This document shows positions 1-10,345 of a DNA stretch of 64,000 nucleotides, in pieces. Source of the DNA: Cryphonectria parasitica EP155 (Eukaryota; Ascomycota; Sordariomycetes; Diaporthales; Cryphonectriaceae). Position 1 is the first letter of the stretch; each line of letters begins with the position of its first letter. Where the stretch lies: NCBI RefSeq assembly GCF_011745365.1, contig NW_024468912.1, forward strand, positions 1,488,001 to 1,552,000, written 5' to 3'. The notes beneath the pieces are model-generated. The model saw only the letters and a program-made list of their open reading frames with translations, was not told the origin of the DNA and searched no databases. The position numbers and the translations under genes were made by a program.

Positions 1-891
1 GCGCGGGACATGGTTCTGCTGCACGACAAGCTCACCGAGTGCGGTGTGCGGACCCTCAACTTCCTGCGCGAGGATGCGCTGACGCTCGCGCTCAACCTGA
101 CGTCCGTCACGATGCTGCAGCCACGCGGCTCGACCAACATGATCATGGTTAACAGCCAGCACACGCTCAAGCTGCTAGATAAGTGCTTGCAGATGAAGGA
201 GGACCGCATTCTGCGGTGTGGAAACAATGAGCCTTGGGGCTACAGCATCATGTGCGCTGCCTACGGGCTGCTGGAAACTCATCTGGGCATCAAGGACTCG
301 CAAACTGCCAAGAGCTCGAGCGCCGAGAGGTTTATCAACTTGCATTATCGCCTGCTCGCAGGCCAGGAGCCACCGGTATTAGCCCACCACCAGCAGCAGC
401 AACAACAACAGCAGCAGCAGCAGCAGCAGCACCACCAGCAGCAGCAACCGCAGCACCCGCAGCAGCAACAACACCGGCAGATGGCGGTGGCACAGCAACA
501 TGGCCCGCAGCAGAACGCGGCAGGTGGACTACAGCTCCGGCCCGAGGGTCCCAGCCTTCTAGAGAGAGCGAAAAGCATTACGCCTTTCGTCCACGGTCCC
601 AATCATGGCGGAGTACCGGTGCAAGGCGCAGGCGGTGAGGTGAACGGCATGCCGAACACGCCTTGGTGGTTGGCAGCGGCAGATCCTGCTGTAAGTAGTC
701 TTGTGTCTTTATTATCTTTCTCTCCTTCCCCTTTGCTTCTACATGCTAGCCAGTTATGGAGAGAGATATTGACCATTTCACACCAACAGTTGCAAGCAGC
801 ACAGCCGACTCTGAACCCCGAGTTCAATATGGAGGTGCTCGGTATGAACCTGAACGATCTTTGGGCTGTGGACGCCTGGGAGGCGTACTAG
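1..891 (+). CDS. Fungal-type transcription regulator, C-terminal part (truncated at left edge)
   Basis: The reading frame is open to the left edge, so the start lies outside the window. The visible part opens with an alpha-helical segment (LREDALTLALNLTSV, then NSQHTLKLLDKC and WGYSIMCAAYGLLETHLG), followed by a long Gln/His tract coded by CAG/CAA/CAC at about 390-480, and a short acidic/aromatic end (NLNDLWAVDAWEAY). This layout is common at the C-terminus of fungal Zn2Cys6 regulators, where the tail often activates transcription. The DNA-binding end is not visible, so the family call is an inference. A likely 99-nt intron spans 691-789 (GTAAGT to CAACAG). It is in frame and lacks stops, so an unspliced reading stays open; splicing joins ADPA to LQAAQ. 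Confidence 0.6.
   Translation, partial: ARDMVLLHDKLTECGVRTLNFLREDALTLALNLTSVTMLQPRGSTNMIMVNSQHTLKLLDKCLQMKEDRILRCGNNEPWGYSIMCAAYGLLETHLGIKDSQTAKSSSAERFINLHYRLLAGQEPPVLAHHQQQQQQQQQQQQQHHQQQQPQHPQQQQHRQMAVAQQHGPQQNAAGGLQLRPEGPSLLERAKSITPFVHGPNHGGVPVQGAGGEVNGMPNTPWWLAAADPAVSSLVSLLSFSPSPLLLHASQLWREILTISHQQLQAAQPTLNPEFNMEVLGMNLNDLWAVDAWEAY
388..478 (+). repeat. CAG/CAA/CAC trinucleotide tract coding polyQ/H
   Basis: An interrupted CAG-type repeat lies inside the regulator and codes for a Gln-rich stretch broken by His and Pro. Mixed CAG/CAA codons suggest that the amino-acid tract, not only slippage, is being maintained. Confidence 0.9.
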
Positions 892-1855
892 ACAAATTTC
901 CTGGAACGGGGTCCATTTGACGGAAAATAAACAAAAAGCACACACTCTACCAGCATTGATACCCTCCTCTCTTGTTTTTGATGTTTCGATCGGCTTGGCG
1001 AGGAACCTTATTCAGGACGGACCGATGCTATACTTGTTTGGATTTGATGTCTTTCTTGTCTACCCCTGTTAGCTATGTGTGTATATGAGCGAGAATTGAA
1101 AGTCAAGAATGTACGACTTGGCTCTGTGAAAATACAATTACGAAGTTATATTTGATTGATGGCTTGCGCGATCCAAGAATCCAGGGAGTTTGATAATGGT
1201 TCGCCAGTCCCGCCTGCAGCCCCTGCCTTATCGAAGGCAAGGCTTTGTTCCAAGGAACCCACCCTCCTGAATCCATTGCCCACCCACTGGATTAAGGCCG
1301 AACGGGGCCGCTGCAAGGGGTATTACTGTGGGGGAGGGGGGGGGGCCACTAGGGCCAACGGCGGTCGGGTCGCACTGGAGGTAAAGCTTATTGTTCCCCT
1401 GCAACGCTTGTTCTGACGACGCCGCTAGCACATGAATGGCTTTCCGGGCATAATCCGCCGCTGTGGGGCTATAGCAGCAGCGTAGATTGATGATGCCTCA
1501 CACGCAGGGAATCGAGTGATTCAGCACTGTTGGTTCATATCCTTTCTCCTTCTTCTTCTTGGATTCGCAATCATCATGGTCACTTGCAACAAGTGGACAA
1601 GTTGGCCGGGTTAACTTTGAGCGGGGGGCAATTGGCACCACGCTTGGACCCTTTGAGGAGGAGGAGGCGCGCAGGATGAAACAGTCTTCCTGGGGCGTTT
1701 CGAAGGAAGCACGGCTTAACACACACATTGCTTGCACTTCTTCTCCTGCGTGTACTGTAGCCCGTCGCTCATCATAACGAGGCGACACCATGCAACAAAC
1801 AATCATGATATGACGACGACGACGACGACGACGACGACTAGAAAAGAAAAGAAAG
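892..1855. other. Intergenic region between regulator and phosphatase
   Basis: This stretch should hold the regulator 3' UTR and the phosphatase promoter and 5' UTR. It contains a G-rich run near 1330-1347 and an ACG/GAC microsatellite of about 27 nt at 1812-1838, just ahead of the phosphatase start. I see no convincing gene; the short frames here have no family features. Confidence 0.6.
1812..1838 (+). repeat. ACG trinucleotide microsatellite in the phosphatase leader
   Basis: About nine GAC/ACG units sit 18 bases upstream of the ATG at 1856, so they would lie in the 5' untranslated leader. Length polymorphism here could alter leader structure. Confidence 0.85.
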
Positions 1856-3249
1856 ATGAGGTCTCTGTCTTGTTGTTTTCTGACAAGTGTCGCAGCCCTC
1901 CTGTCGCCGGCGCTGGCGCTGGGCACGGGCGGGAAGTTCAGCATCGTTCCGGGCGGGAAGGGTTTCGACAGATTCATTACCATATGGCTAGAGAACCAGG
2001 TACGTTCTGCATCTGTCCATTGCTCCTCTCTTTGTCGCTTCCGCGAGCTGTACATTTTCCACAGCACGACTTGCTAATCTCCCTTCTCTCGTCGTGGAAA
2101 CAGGACTTCGCCAAAGCAGTCAAAGACGCCCACTTTGCCGACCTCAAGCGCGAGGGGATCCTCCTGACCAAGTACTACGCGCAGACACATCCCTCGCAGC
2201 CCAACTACATCGCCTCGATCAGCGGGGACTACTTTGGTCTCGACCATGACGACCCCGTGCACATCCCGTCCAATGTCTCTACGGTGGTGGACCTTCTCGA
2301 TACCAAGGGGATCTCGTTTGGGGGCTACTTTGAAGACCTGCCTGGGCCTGGGTATATGGGCATTGCGAGTAGTAGGCCAAGCAGTGATAAATGGGACTAT
2401 GTGCGAAAACACAAGTGAGTACAAGAACTCTGTGGAATTGGACAGGAGGGACGAAAAAAGAGGACAAGAGGACAAGGACGCGCTGACAGGAAACACTCTC
2501 AACACAGTCCCTACGTCTCCTTCGACTCCATCACGAACAATGGCACCCGCCTATGGTCGGTCGGCTCCTTTGACGACTTCCAACGCGACCTCGCCGCCGC
2601 CGAGATCCCACAGTTCGTGTTCATGTCTCCCAACATGAACCACGACGGACACAACACGACCCTCGAGCAGGCCACCTCCTGGGTGCACGACTTCCTTACG
2701 CCTCTGCTGGCAGACACTAATAACAAGAACAAGGCCGCCCTCGCCTCCACCCTGATCCTGCTCACCTTTGACGAGAGCGAGGACTACAGCCAGCCCAACA
2801 AGATCGCGAGCCTCCTCCTGGGCAGCGCGGTGCCGACCAGCCTACGCGGCACCGAGGACAACACCTTCTACACGCACTACAGCATCCTGGCCAGCGTGGA
2901 GAACAACTGGGGCCTGCCCAACCTGGGACGGTACGACGTCGGCGCCAACGTGTGGCAGTTTGTTGCCGACGCCACCGGGTACAAGAATCCAGGGGATCCG
3001 GATACCCTCTCCGGAATCAACAGCTCTGTATCATATCCGGGGTTCCTGCACAGCGACCCAGCCAGTCGCGTGCCGATCCCCCCACCGAATCTGAAGCTGG
3101 TGGGCGCTGGTGGCCAGGGGGTCGTGGACAAGGTCAAGCATGCCTGGCGAAAGGCGGCGGAGGAATTAAGCCCTTATGATGGGATTGGGGAGCCGTTTGA
3201 TGGGGGGCAGTGGCTGCCGGAGTATGTTCCTCAGGTTTCGAATGTGTAG
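1856..3249 (+). CDS. Secreted phosphoesterase (PF04185-type acid phosphatase)
   Basis: Three exons: 1856-1999, 2104-2414 and 2508-3249, 398 codons. Introns are 104 and 93 nt with clean GT...CAG ends, and the joined length is a multiple of three. The N-terminus has a signal peptide (about residues 1-22, ending in ALA). Family motifs follow: WLENQ then DFAKA at the first junction (the metal/nucleophile region of this alkaline-phosphatase fold), HPSQPNYIASISG, SPNMNHDGHN and LTFDESEDY. Fungal members include phosphate-repressible acid phosphatases, which release phosphate from organic esters outside the cell. Phosphate scavenging is therefore the likely role, but substrate cannot be read from the sequence. 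NxT/NxS sites (NVS, NGT, NTT, NSS) fit a secreted glycoprotein. Confidence 0.88.
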
Positions 3250-3448
3250 TCAGGCACGCAAGCGGTCTTGCATTACGGAGATTGCATGGGGGGTGAAAAG
3301 CAAAGAAAGGACACAAGAGAGAAAGACGGCGGCATCTGGATGGTAGGATGGGAGAGAACTTCAGTGATTCAGTGAACAAAACTCGCCAGAGAGAGACGGG
3401 AGACTTCGCGCTTGGGATATATATACGTTGGCGTTTGGAAGGAATCAG

Positions 3449-4220
3449 AGCATACACACGAAGAAGTTGCTGAGGCCTGTGAACGGTCTCAGGAAACGAT
3501 TTTCAGGTAGGTACATATAGATCAAATTGTACGACTACAATCAGCTTCCAGAGGGATGCTCTCACCGATCAGACCACCCAGTGCCATCAAATACCGTGGA
3601 GCCTCCGTAAGGCAAGCTTACTTCGTTCGCGGGAGCCATTTGTTTCTATCAGAGACTCTGAATAGCTTTATCTATTCCTCCTATCTTTCACTCTCTTTCC
3701 TCTCTTTCCTTCTCTCTTTCCTTCTCTCTTTCCTTCTCTCTTTCCTTCTCTCTTTCCTTCTCTCTTTCCTTCTCTCTTTTCTTTTCTTTTCTCTTCTAGC
3801 CTTTCTTTTCTGAGGGCTCCTGCTTCGCAGCCGCCCCCCCCCCCCCTTCACCCGCTTGAAAAGATGCTTCATTTTGCTCTCTCCGCTACTTATTCTCTTG
3901 AAGCAGTATGCTCTTTTGATTAAAATATTTTAACTTAAAAACTATATATTTAACAAATGAGAGCTAATCAATGTTTATAGCTCACTTCTATATTTGATTT
4001 TTGCACTCTTTCTCTCTTTTTTCTTTTTAATTATTAATTTTTTTTTCCTGTGTAAGCTATATCTGATAAGAAATCAGAGCGTATACTTGAAAAAATTGCC
4101 AAGGCTTGTGAATAGTCTCAGGAAGTGACCTCTATTGATATATATAGATCAAACTGTGTGAGTATAGTTAGCTTCTAGAGGAATGCTCTCACCAATCAGA
4201 CCATCCAGTGCTATCAAATA
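3449..4220 (+). repeat. Diverged direct duplication (about 150 bp, two copies about 620 bp apart)
   Basis: Left copy about 3449-3596, right copy about 4069-4220. Both run from ATCAGAGC-TAC through CTCAGGAA, ATATAGATCAAA, GAGG-ATGCTCTCACC-ATCAGACCA to ATCAAATA. Many differences are C-to-T or G-to-A in the right copy, as RIP would leave. They could be the terminal repeats of a small LTR/TRIM-like element or a plain segmental duplication; no coding sequence lies between them. Confidence 0.7.
3680..3790 (+). repeat. Pyrimidine satellite of TTCCTTCTCTC-type units
   Basis: About eight near-perfect units of a roughly 11-nt CTTTCCTTCTC motif lie in tandem, followed by TTCTTTTC. It sits between the two copies of the direct duplication. 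Confidence 0.85.
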
Positions 4221-4363
4221 ACAGGAAAAGATGTGAGTTATTAAGGTTCAACACAGCAGAGCATGCAAGCAGACACAAGGATGATTTGCATCGCAAAGGG
4301 ATATCACCAATTCATATTCATACGCTCATACACACAATTCTTTCTTTTCTTTTTCTTCGTATA

Positions 4364-6219
4364 AGTCAAAGGGGGGGGTTTTGGGCCGGGGTAGTTTTGG
4401 GCCACCCTGGCCACCCTCGTCAAATACACACACCCATATATATATATACTGTTTATCTATTCTATTCACCCACCACGATGCAATCCTCCTCATCAGTAGA
4501 TAATTCGACATCGCTCTCTTCATTCAGACTATCCTCGTGGCGATTGGCCGCGTTTTGAGCTCTCTGTATATCCTCAATCCCTGCAAACTTCGAATTCGGA
4601 TCCATATCAACCTTTCTTCTTTTACTAGGCCTCAGAGCCTCAATCTGCCTTTTCAACGCTTTATTTTCCTCCAATGCCTTGGCAAACTCGAGATCCCTCT
4701 CCCCATAAGCCTTTTTTATCTTCTTGAATAGCATACGGCGGCCTGGTTCCGTTCGAAGTTGTTGTCGATTCTCTAGCAGCTGATAGTACAGCTGTTTAGC
4801 CTTTCGAGGAGTTGAAAAGAGGACTGGCTGGCTTGAGGAGGCTTTTGGGGAAAGACGAGGTGCTGTTGATTGTGCTGAGCCTGAATTGGACTGGGTCTGA
4901 CGGCTTGGTTGACTGTTCTCGAGGAGAAGAGGGCTCAAGAGGGCTTTTGAGGGTCTGAGAGGCCACAGACCAGTTGCTTTCCATCCAGATCTAATATTCT
5001 GGCTTGAAAGGCCTTCCAGTCGAGCCAGACGATAGTTGCTGAGGAATAAACGCTTGCCTGCAATAGTTGAATCGCCCCATTGGCCCATATTGCTGACTTT
5101 CTTTCTGTATGCCCGTTTGAGAGATGAAAAAACCCCTAGATCGAGGGGTTGAAGAACGTGAGAGGTATGAGGAGGCAAGTAAATAAGCAGGATATTGTTT
5201 TGGAAGCAAAGCCACATAAACTCGTCCGTTTTATGGCTGCCATGGCCATCCAGGACTAACAGCCTGGCTTCTGAGGGGTCTGCTGGCTGGCTATGAGGAA
5301 TGAAGATCTCTTTCAGCCATTCAACTGCCATTTTATCGTTTGTCCATCCGTTTTGCGTAGCTGTAAACTTCCAACTATCAAAAAGCTCCAAATCAAGAGG
5401 AAACCACTGTTATTGTACCGTTTGGCCCTTGAAAATCACCAGAGGGAAGAGGTAGGCACCTGTAGCTGAGATACACTCGAGGAAAGAAGTTCAGGCTTTT
5501 GATCCAGGGTCTTTCCTTTGAATTGAACGCGAAGAGGAGCCTCCGAGGACTAATCCATTTGTTCCTTGGCCCTCCATCAGGCCAGCTTCATCCATATTCC
5601 ATCTATTAGCTGGCTTAATAGCTTGGATATGAGGAAGATTGAAAAGACGAAACCAAAGCTGTATTACCTTTGTTGTAGCCCCATTCGTTCGTTCAGAGGC
5701 AATGCAGCGAGTCTTCCTGACCTTTATCTCTGGATTTCTCTTCAAAAAAGCCTGAGTCCATTGCACCCCGAGGGCCTGAGGGTCTCCCTGGACCTCGAGG
5801 ATCTGCTGAGCAAAGTATTTGAGTTCTGAATGGCTTGGTGGAACGCCTAGGCTTTCTTGAATCAGGATCCATTCGGCCAGTCTTCTTTCCTGATCAATAG
5901 AGAGCCTTTGCTGGTTTTCGTGGGCTGTTTTATGCGATTCCCCTCCTTCTAGACGAGCCTGAAGAGTACTCCTTGGAATACCCCATTCCCTCGAGGCTTG
6001 CCGCTGAGACTTGCCTTTTCTGACAGCCTCAACGGCCTGGGCTAGCTCAAACTCGGAATAGGGCTTCATAACAGTCAGATAAAGGTTTGCTGGAAAGATG
6101 AAGTTGTTTGGATCAAAATTGGTTGAGTAATAGCTATCAAACTAAAGGGGGTTGAAGAGGCGGTGAGGGTGGCCAGGGTGGCCCAAAACTACCCCGGCCC
6201 AAAACCCCCCCCTTTGACT
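4364..6219 (-). mobile_element. Fot1/pogo-like DNA transposon, copy 1
   Basis: An element of 1,856 bp is bounded by long inverted repeats that begin AGTCAAAGGGGGGGG and continue through TTTTGGGCCGGGG. A TA duplication flanks it at 4362-4363 and 6220-6221. TA insertion, AGTCAA termini and a single transposase gene are typical of the Fot1/pogo branch of Tc1-mariner. The transposase lies on the minus strand and is broken by two nonsense codons. The element inserted about 50 bp downstream of the stop of the minus-strand gene at 6272. A second copy of exactly the same length lies at 46515-48370. Confidence 0.95.
4462..6069 (-). pseudogene. Fot1/pogo transposase, two nonsense codons
   Basis: A frame of 536 codons, colinear with copy 2 and without indels. 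The N-terminus carries a Psq-type helix-turn-helix (about residues 5-45) and a Tc5/CENP-B-type DNA-binding region (about 60-130). The DDE catalytic core shows NMDEAG, VLDGHGSH and QPLDLGVF, holding the three acidic positions. The C-terminus is Lys-rich and then acidic. Stops interrupt it at 5491-5493 (TGA where copy 2 has TGG) and 5410-5412 (TAA where copy 2 has CAA). It probably makes no full protein; mobilisation would need a transposase supplied in trans. Confidence 0.9.
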
Positions 6220-6271
6220 TACTGCATGAATACATGACCCGATCCCCTCGTCTCCTTTGGCCATCATCTCA

Positions 6272-7428
6272 CTATATCATAAGCAGGAAACCCGAGGTAA
6301 AGGCGGTGACAAGAGTAAATAACGCAACAACGCCAGGCAAGCCCACAGCCCCCGTAGCCGCCACATTGGCCGTGCCCGTGGCCGAAGCAGTATCAGAGGC
6401 ACCGTGGATAAGGTAGACTACACCGGCTACGTTCACCGCGCTCATGTCAGCCGTGTTGTAAACGCCGACGCCGGTTTCCGTGCCAGTTGGGGCGGTGAAA
6501 GTTTCCGTAACGGTGCTCAGCAGGTCTGAAATCCCCGTGATCGGCTCGGCCGAGCCGGTGAAAGTATGATCTAGGAGCGTGAGGGTCGTGTTGACGGTGT
6601 TTGTATCACTGCTGTTCAGGAACTCTATGCAGACTGATGTTGGGATGGGATAGTCGGGCACGGTTGATGTGCAGAAGCCGTAGAGACCAGCTTTGTTTGC
6701 GTCAAAGCCACTGGTGGGGAGAGAGAGAGGGGGGGGGGGGGAGAGATCATGGTCAGCCCATCATCATGCACTCAAGAGATAGATCCACCAAAGGAAGAAG
6801 AAGAAGGAAAGAAAGGAAGGAGGGGGAGAGGTGGGGTGGAGGGACGGCTCACCTTGGGCAGCACAGGACAGCAGTCTCGCCCGCATCCATTGCTTCAACC
6901 ATCGCATTACCAAGTGGATTCTCGAGATAATCCAAGTCGACTAGCGGCCCGCTCGTAGGGAACGAACTGACAAACGCAGGCCCTGTGGTCTCGACGGAGC
7001 CATTGTCCACCTTGGTGGCGAGACCAATGGTGGACCATCCTGAGGGGCAGACCAGGCCGGGCGAGTAGTACTCAGCCGAGCTCGCCGAGGGAGCGGCGGT
7101 ATATGCTGCGTAGTCGGAATCCACGGCACTGCCCGAGGGTACACAGCCGGCGGCGGATGCGAACGCCGTGCCGCAAATGTGGCCAACATAATCCCACATG
7201 GCACTATCAGAATATGTGTAATCGGAAACGATCCATATTTCACTATGGCTTGTACAAGACGGCGCTGGGGTAAAGGTTGTTGTGAGGGGGCCCTGCGAGT
7301 CGTGTGAGTCTGGGTGATGTCTCCTAGGGCGTGTGTATTCCCCAGAGTTGATATTAATCAGTTTAACATGTGCAGCTCCTTACCAGATTGCGCAAGCCCC
7401 AGCTTGCAATGGAAGTAGCCGTAGGCAT
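6272..7428 (-). CDS. Fungal protein of unknown function with C-terminal membrane anchor
   Basis: Three exons on the minus strand: 7428-7384, 7292-6853 and 6710-6272, 307 codons with both junctions in frame. Joined, the protein starts MPTATSIASWGLRNL, then GPLTTTFTPAPSC, a Ser/Thr/Ala-rich region with spaced cysteines (CGTAF, GCVPSG, LVCPSGW, LCCPSGF, GFC), and ends in a hydrophobic segment (GLPGVVALFTLVTAFTSGFLLMI) that could be a tail anchor or GPI signal. The paired CPSG motifs and GPLTTTF opening recur in many unnamed fungal surface proteins. No ordinary signal peptide is seen, which is odd for a GPI protein, so the first exon may be incomplete. The second intron (142 nt) contains a GA/poly-G run. 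Function not recognised. Confidence 0.6.
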
Positions 7429-9197
7429 TTTGGTAAGATGAAAAGGCACAGTATGCTGTGACTATCTTGGGGTGAAAGGAATGGTCTTGACAGAAAGGGG
7501 TTCGAAAAGTAAATCCAGCCCAGATCAACCCAGGAGAGGGTGGGGTCTCCAAAGGTACTTATCAGGTTGATGGACCAAAGCCTGGTTATAATTATATACA
7601 TAACATGCTACTGATGCCGCCGAGTCTACGAAACTAGCATGATAGGTGCCTAGTTGTTGGTTGACGCTTTGCGGCTAGCGGCTGACATCGATACCACCAC
7701 ACTTACAGGCATTCATACTACCATGTATCATAGTTCTATCACAGGTGTCTACTGTTCATGTCAGCCAACTCAAGAAGTAGGCCTAGCGTTAGAGTATTAG
7801 ATTAAGGTTGGCATGGTTTGTTGGGGACTGCGCCACTGGAGGATCCAGTAGCTTCATCCATCCAGCACCAACAATCCCGCGGTTAACCCACTAATTTTCT
7901 CTCCTACGATTTCCTCTCCTACTGTACACAGAATATGTAGAAGGATGTTTACTCGACGGCCACGTGGAACTCTAGGGCTGACGCCCAAATATTCGCTTGC
8001 TTCCGACAGCCCGATGTATTAGTACATTTTCAGATTGTTCGTGAAACAGACGTTTATGAATGAGCTTCGAGATTCGTTGTGAGGTCTTGTGACGTCAAAT
8101 TCTCATTCAATTATCAGCCACAAGGTCCCGAGGTCCCGAGCGAGTCCAATGATGACCCCGCCAATGGTGGTGTTGAGATTCCCGTCTCGATCGTTCTAGA
8201 TTGCAGCTCATTATTACGATGTTTGGCAGCTTGGGGCAGAGATGTTGTTTGAAAAATGTTTGATTACTCATCTCTATTCAACTGTTTGGTCAGTCTGTCA
8301 GTCCCAGTCCTTGATCTATCCTCGACCATGGTGTTCAACCAGATTCCATACTCTAGTAGTTGTACCATAAAGAAACCTAAGTATCGCAACCTCGATCAAA
8401 GCCTAGAACTTGTGAAGTGCCTCTGTGATTTCAGTACGATGACCCACGAAGGACTTGTCGTTGCCACGCTGACCTAGCCACGATGGATGCGCTATTAGTA
8501 ACGGGGATGACAACGAGGCCTCTCAGGTGTTGAGGAACACGGCTGAGGGCCAAGAAACACCGGTACTTGGAACATGATGAATACATGACAAGCGGGCCTA
8601 AAAAATTCTGAACGTCTCCATGAGCTTATAGGAGTAGAGATACAATACTAAGAATGACAGCAGTGATGACTTGGTTGGAAAACCATACTGCGGACACGAT
8701 CGTGTCAAGGTATCAATTCGTACAGGTGATAATGCCCAGAATGTCTCACATTTCTTCCCGCCTTGATAGTGTCACACTGAAGTCCCGTGCTGGTAATGTG
8801 AATACTGGCCTAGTAGGACGTAGGAAAGAAAATGGCCACACTGCAAGGCAACTTCTTTACAGCCAATGGTTATGTGACTTCGCAGTCAAAGTCTCTTTTT
8901 CTCTTGTCTAGAATTGTTCATTTGAACACTGATGGAGAGCACATTTGTCTTTGACCTTTGCTATCGAGTGCAAGGTAGCCATATCAAAATCCTGGCTGTT
9001 GTAAGGGATGTGCTGGACCTCCACCGTCCCTCCCTGCTTTCTCCCTCAATGCATGCCCTCTGTCTAGCAGTGTCTCAAATAGAAACGAAAGTACGAACCA
9101 TCCCTCTTCACGGTACCTGGCTATTAAACGTCCATGCCCAGGAGATATTCCCCGTTCTCGAGTTGTCCATCAATCCCATGAGACGCTGACCCACAAG
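7429..9197. other. Intergenic region, no gene recognised
   Basis: About 1.8 kb. Short frames exist on both strands but none shows family motifs, splice-supported extension or composition bias. It should hold the promoters of the divergent genes on either side. I see nothing else specific. Confidence 0.5.
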
Positions 9198-10232
9198 ATG
9201 GCGGCCCCAGCCAAAAGAAACGCCATACTTTTCTACGCTGCTGTGGTTGTATTTCTCATCTTTGCAATAATCAAGATCCGCCAACAGAGAGAATATAAGC
9301 CCCAAGTCGAAGACACCGTCATCGACACCACTGGTGGCTCCTGGTCACTCGGCGCAGATCAAATTGAACAACCCAAAGAGCCCTCGTCCCAAGCTGACTC
9401 CCTGAAATCCTTACCGGAATCCCACGAAAAACTCGCCGCCTTCGGTCATAAATCATCCCCTGTGGTGGAAAATGCCTTTTCCGTCGACGACTCGGCGCCT
9501 CGCGCCGTTCAGAATCCCATGGACGACCAGGAGGAGCAGCCATCCTTCTACGAAATAGCCATCGAGACAGGCACGGACAAGGTCACCCTCCATACCTACC
9601 AAGACATGTATGAGAGATATCTGTCCCCCAAGCGCAACCGCAAGATCAGGCTACTCGAGATCGGCCTCGGGTGCTGGCTGGGGTACGGGCTTGGGTCGGC
9701 TTATCACACCTGGACGGAGTACTTTTCATCTTTAAAGGAGATCTATTTCATCGAAAAAGACGTCGAGTGCGCTGACAGGTTGTCGCGTGAGTTGAGCGAT
9801 GCGACCATTGTCACAGGCGACCCAGGGGACGAAGCATTCCTTGCAGGCTTCTTGCTGGAGCACAACACCAAGTTTGATATCATCATCGTGTCTGGTGGGC
9901 ACAGTGTGGTGCAGCAGATGGAGAGCTTGCGCACCTTGTGGAAAGCGGTGAAGCCTGGCGGTGTGTTCTTCTGCGAGTATCTGGAGACGAGCTACATGGA
10001 AAATTACGGCGGGAAGGGGAAGATCAGGTCGACAACTAAAGGCAAGAGTATGATCCAATTTCTTCAGGACATCAGCCAGGACATGATGTATCCTGATCCG
10101 AACCTTCAGGTTTACCAACTCAAGGGAATGGGTCCTATATGGGAACGTCAAGTACAGTTTGATGAGGTGGAAAGTATTAGTCACATTGATTGTGGGAAGC
10201 AGATCTGTGCCATTTCGAAAAGAGCAGATTAA
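9198..10232 (+). CDS. Membrane-anchored class I methyltransferase-like protein, possibly inactive
   Basis: A single exon of 344 codons. Residues about 9-27 form a transmembrane helix followed by a basic stretch, then a low-complexity stalk to about residue 110, giving a type II membrane layout. The globular part has GTDKVTLHTYQDMYERYL, the SAM-binding loop LLEIGLGCWLGYG, an acidic strand end (IYFIEKD) and VKPGGVFFCEYLETSY. This arrangement matches MycE-like sugar O-methyltransferase relatives common in fungi. From memory these carry DDGGH and an E-D pair as metal ligands; here the equivalents read VSGGH and EY. The fold is likely kept but the metal-dependent activity may be lost. Its stop lies about 110 bp from the convergent AAA+ gene. 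Confidence 0.75.
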   Translation: MAAPAKRNAILFYAAVVVFLIFAIIKIRQQREYKPQVEDTVIDTTGGSWSLGADQIEQPKEPSSQADSLKSLPESHEKLAAFGHKSSPVVENAFSVDDSAPRAVQNPMDDQEEQPSFYEIAIETGTDKVTLHTYQDMYERYLSPKRNRKIRLLEIGLGCWLGYGLGSAYHTWTEYFSSLKEIYFIEKDVECADRLSRELSDATIVTGDPGDEAFLAGFLLEHNTKFDIIIVSGGHSVVQQMESLRTLWKAVKPGGVFFCEYLETSYMENYGGKGKIRSTTKGKSMIQFLQDISQDMMYPDPNLQVYQLKGMGPIWERQVQFDEVESISHIDCGKQICAISKRAD

Positions 10233-10345
10233 GTAGATAATCACAATGATGAGGGGGAAGTCCTGTTTCATTATAAGTAATTTGTGATTTGTTGCCTTGT
10301 AATTGCGTCTTTCCTAAAGGTGAACAAGAGTTGAAAACGTCTCTG

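Larger units (their letters stand above)
3250..4361. other. Intergenic repeat-rich stretch with AT-rich core
   Basis: No gene seen. It contains a diverged direct duplication (about 3449-3596 and 4069-4220), a TTCC/TTCTC pyrimidine satellite (about 3680-3790), a C run near 3834-3846 and a very AT-rich patch (about 3900-4060). The patch and the decayed right copy look like RIP-affected remnants of a transposon. Confidence 0.6.

Noticed and set aside
345..602. Cys-rich minus-strand frame opposite the polyQ tract
   Set aside because: It is the antisense shadow of the CAG repeat.
3681..3872. Lys/Arg/Glu-rich frame on the minus strand
   Set aside because: A translation of the pyrimidine satellite, not a gene.
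3449..4220. Full LTR retrotransposon
   Set aside because: The space between copies is under 0.5 kb and holds no gag/pol motif, so at most a TRIM-like remnant.
8256..9189. Short plus-strand frames in the 7.4-9.2 kb gap
   Set aside because: No family motif, no splice support and no composition bias.
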